A stretch of 36,887 bases of DNA from Lysobacteraceae bacterium NML07-0707 (GTDB taxonomy: Bacteria > Pseudomonadota > Gammaproteobacteria > Xanthomonadales > Xanthomonadaceae). The notes under the pieces are model-generated. The model did not search any database. It saw only the letters and a program-made list of their open reading frames with translations, and had not been told where the DNA came from. How positions within the stretch are numbered: the first letter of the stretch is position 1; every line of letters starts with the position of its first letter. The stretch lies in assembly GCA_002798295.1 (NCBI GenBank), contig NWQT01000036.1:1-36887 (forward strand), read 5' to 3'. Below are positions 36,514-36,887 of this stretch, piece by piece. Made by a program: the position numbers and the translations under genes.

Positions 36514-36541
36514 ATTTGACATAATAAAAATTATGCGAAGT
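36514..36541 (+). other. attR, dif-like XerC/XerD site
   Basis: Arms ATTTGACATAA and TTATGCGAAGT around the same TAAAAA centre as attL. Of the 28 positions, a 20-base stretch (ACATAA through TATGCGA) is shared with attL except for one base. It reads in the same orientation as attL, as expected for the two ends of an integrated circle. Confidence 0.7.
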
Positions 36542-36557
36542 CGTAGAAGGAGGCTTT

Positions 36558-36763
36558 ATGTCAGAAGAATCAATCACTTACAAAAGCGCCCTCGATCTTG
36601 CAATCCAAGCGCTTACCGATGCCGCAGCACAGATAGATGCAGTCTCGTGGCGCTGGCCGAAAAAATGGTTAAACAAGCATCAGCGCGACCAGCTACAACG
36701 CGCGGCATTGTTCAAGGCTGCGGCGCAAAAGCTGCAAGGCAGTATACAAAAGCCCCGGTATGA
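36558..36763 (+). pseudogene. Phage-like small ORF truncated by the IS element
   Basis: Starts with ATG behind AAGGAGG, a strong ribosome-binding site, 16 bases outside attR. It encodes a helical, charged protein (SALDLAIQALTDAAAQIDAV, WRWPKKWLNKHQRDQLQRAA, LFKAAAQKLQGSIQKPRY). After KPRY the frame enters the terminal repeat of the IS element and stops at 36797, so its native end is lost. Not recognised. The style matches small inovirus ORFs, and it may be the first gene of a second phage copy or satellite that lies beyond the IS. Confidence 0.5.
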
Positions 36764-36887
36764 ACTGACCCCCAAAACTTGGACAGTTACGGGTTAAGTG
36801 TTCGAGGCCTGAGTCCGGTACTGCACCGGGCTCAGGCCTTTGAGTTTTGTCCTGATACGCTCGTGATTGTAGTAGTCCATATATTCG
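36761..36887 (-). mobile_element. IS3-family insertion sequence (IS150-like), transposase 3' end
   Basis: The terminal sequence TGAACTGACCCCCAAAAC starts near 36761 and is typical of IS150-group ends. The transposase reads leftwards into the window and stops at 36794, so this is the right terminal repeat of the element. The rest lies outside. The direct repeat of the target cannot be checked. Confidence 0.75.
36794..36887 (-). CDS. IS3-family transposase (OrfB), C-terminal end (partial)
   Basis: The last 30 codons of an IS3-family DDE transposase are visible: EYMDYYNHERIRTKLKGLSP followed by VQYRTQASNT and a TAA. The YNHxRxxxKLKGLSPVQYR pattern is the usual C-terminal signature of the IS150 group of rve-type integrase cores. 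The active-site residues lie outside the window apart from the flanking helix. Confidence 0.88.
   Translation of the reverse strand, partial: EYMDYYNHERIRTKLKGLSPVQYRTQASNT

Larger units (their letters stand above)
29743..36541 (+). mobile_element. Inovirus (filamentous phage) prophage flanked by dif-like sites
   Basis: A 6.8-kb unit with the standard inovirus gene order: regulator, replication initiator, ssDNA-binding protein, small membrane protein, major coat protein, terminator, adsorption protein, pVI-like protein, Zot/pI. It is bounded by two similar 28-bp sites that match the dif layout and encodes no integrase or transposase. Such phages (CTX-phi, Cf1 and relatives) use host XerC and XerD. 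Its genes overlap by a few bases, differ in codon use from the chromosome (more GGG and T-ending codons), and the plus strand of the structural genes is visibly G/T-rich, as in ssDNA phage sense strands. All core genes look intact, so an active phage is possible. Confidence 0.88.

Overview
The window is a stretch of a GC-rich gammaproteobacterial chromosome, probably Xanthomonadales (Lysobacterales) or a near relative. The assignment rests on gene order (rlmE-ftsH-folP; miaA-hfq-hflX-hflK-hflC; lepA-lepB-DUF4845-rnc), on the protein sequences, and on a filamentous prophage of the type common in Xanthomonas and Stenotrophomonas. Both ends of the window lie inside different IS3-family elements, as draft contig ends often do.

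Layout. 1-235: start of an IS3-family orfA and its terminal region. 261-7391 (minus strand): a decayed N-formylglutamate amidohydrolase, a DUF4442 hotdog protein, an unknown 323-aa protein, mfd, a GNAT acetyltransferase and a DUF808 membrane protein. 7526-7885: a PilZ protein. 8035-8737 (minus): an Mth938-like protein and yhbY. 8805-23440 (plus): a long housekeeping block of rlmE, ftsH, folP, putP, miaA, hfq, hflX, hflK, hflC, lepA, two tandem lepB genes, DUF4845 and rnc. It covers rRNA methylation, membrane proteolysis and its HflKC modulator, folate synthesis, tRNA modification, RNA chaperoning, ribosome-associated GTPases, signal peptidase and RNase III. 23461-27620 (minus): greB, an NlpE-like lipoprotein, an AbgT transporter and a HerA-like ATPase. 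27739-29316: an MltD-like lytic transglycosylase.

29743-36541 is a complete-looking, about 6.8-kb inovirus (filamentous ssDNA phage) prophage. It is bounded by two 28-bp sites that resemble the chromosome-dimer-resolution site dif, and it encodes no recombinase, so host XerC/XerD integration is the likely mode. In order it carries: a minus-strand HTH regulator with a C-terminal membrane segment; a control region with three GAAC-N4-GTTC palindromes and two mutually exclusive hairpins; a 64-aa ORF, the replication initiator, ssDNA-binding protein, a small membrane protein and the major coat protein; a strong terminator; a 20-aa membrane peptide, a TspB-like adsorption protein, a DUF2523 pVI-like protein and the Zot/pI assembly ATPase; then a minus-strand accessory module of three unknown genes among several large hairpins (candidate replication origin and packaging signal).

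Right of attR a small phage-like ORF is cut by the second IS3-family element. The points most worth a second look are the dif-like boundaries and the regulator frame that changes on integration, the structured control regions, the antisense accessory genes, and the mosaic tandem lepB pair. No tRNA, rRNA gene or CRISPR array was recognised.
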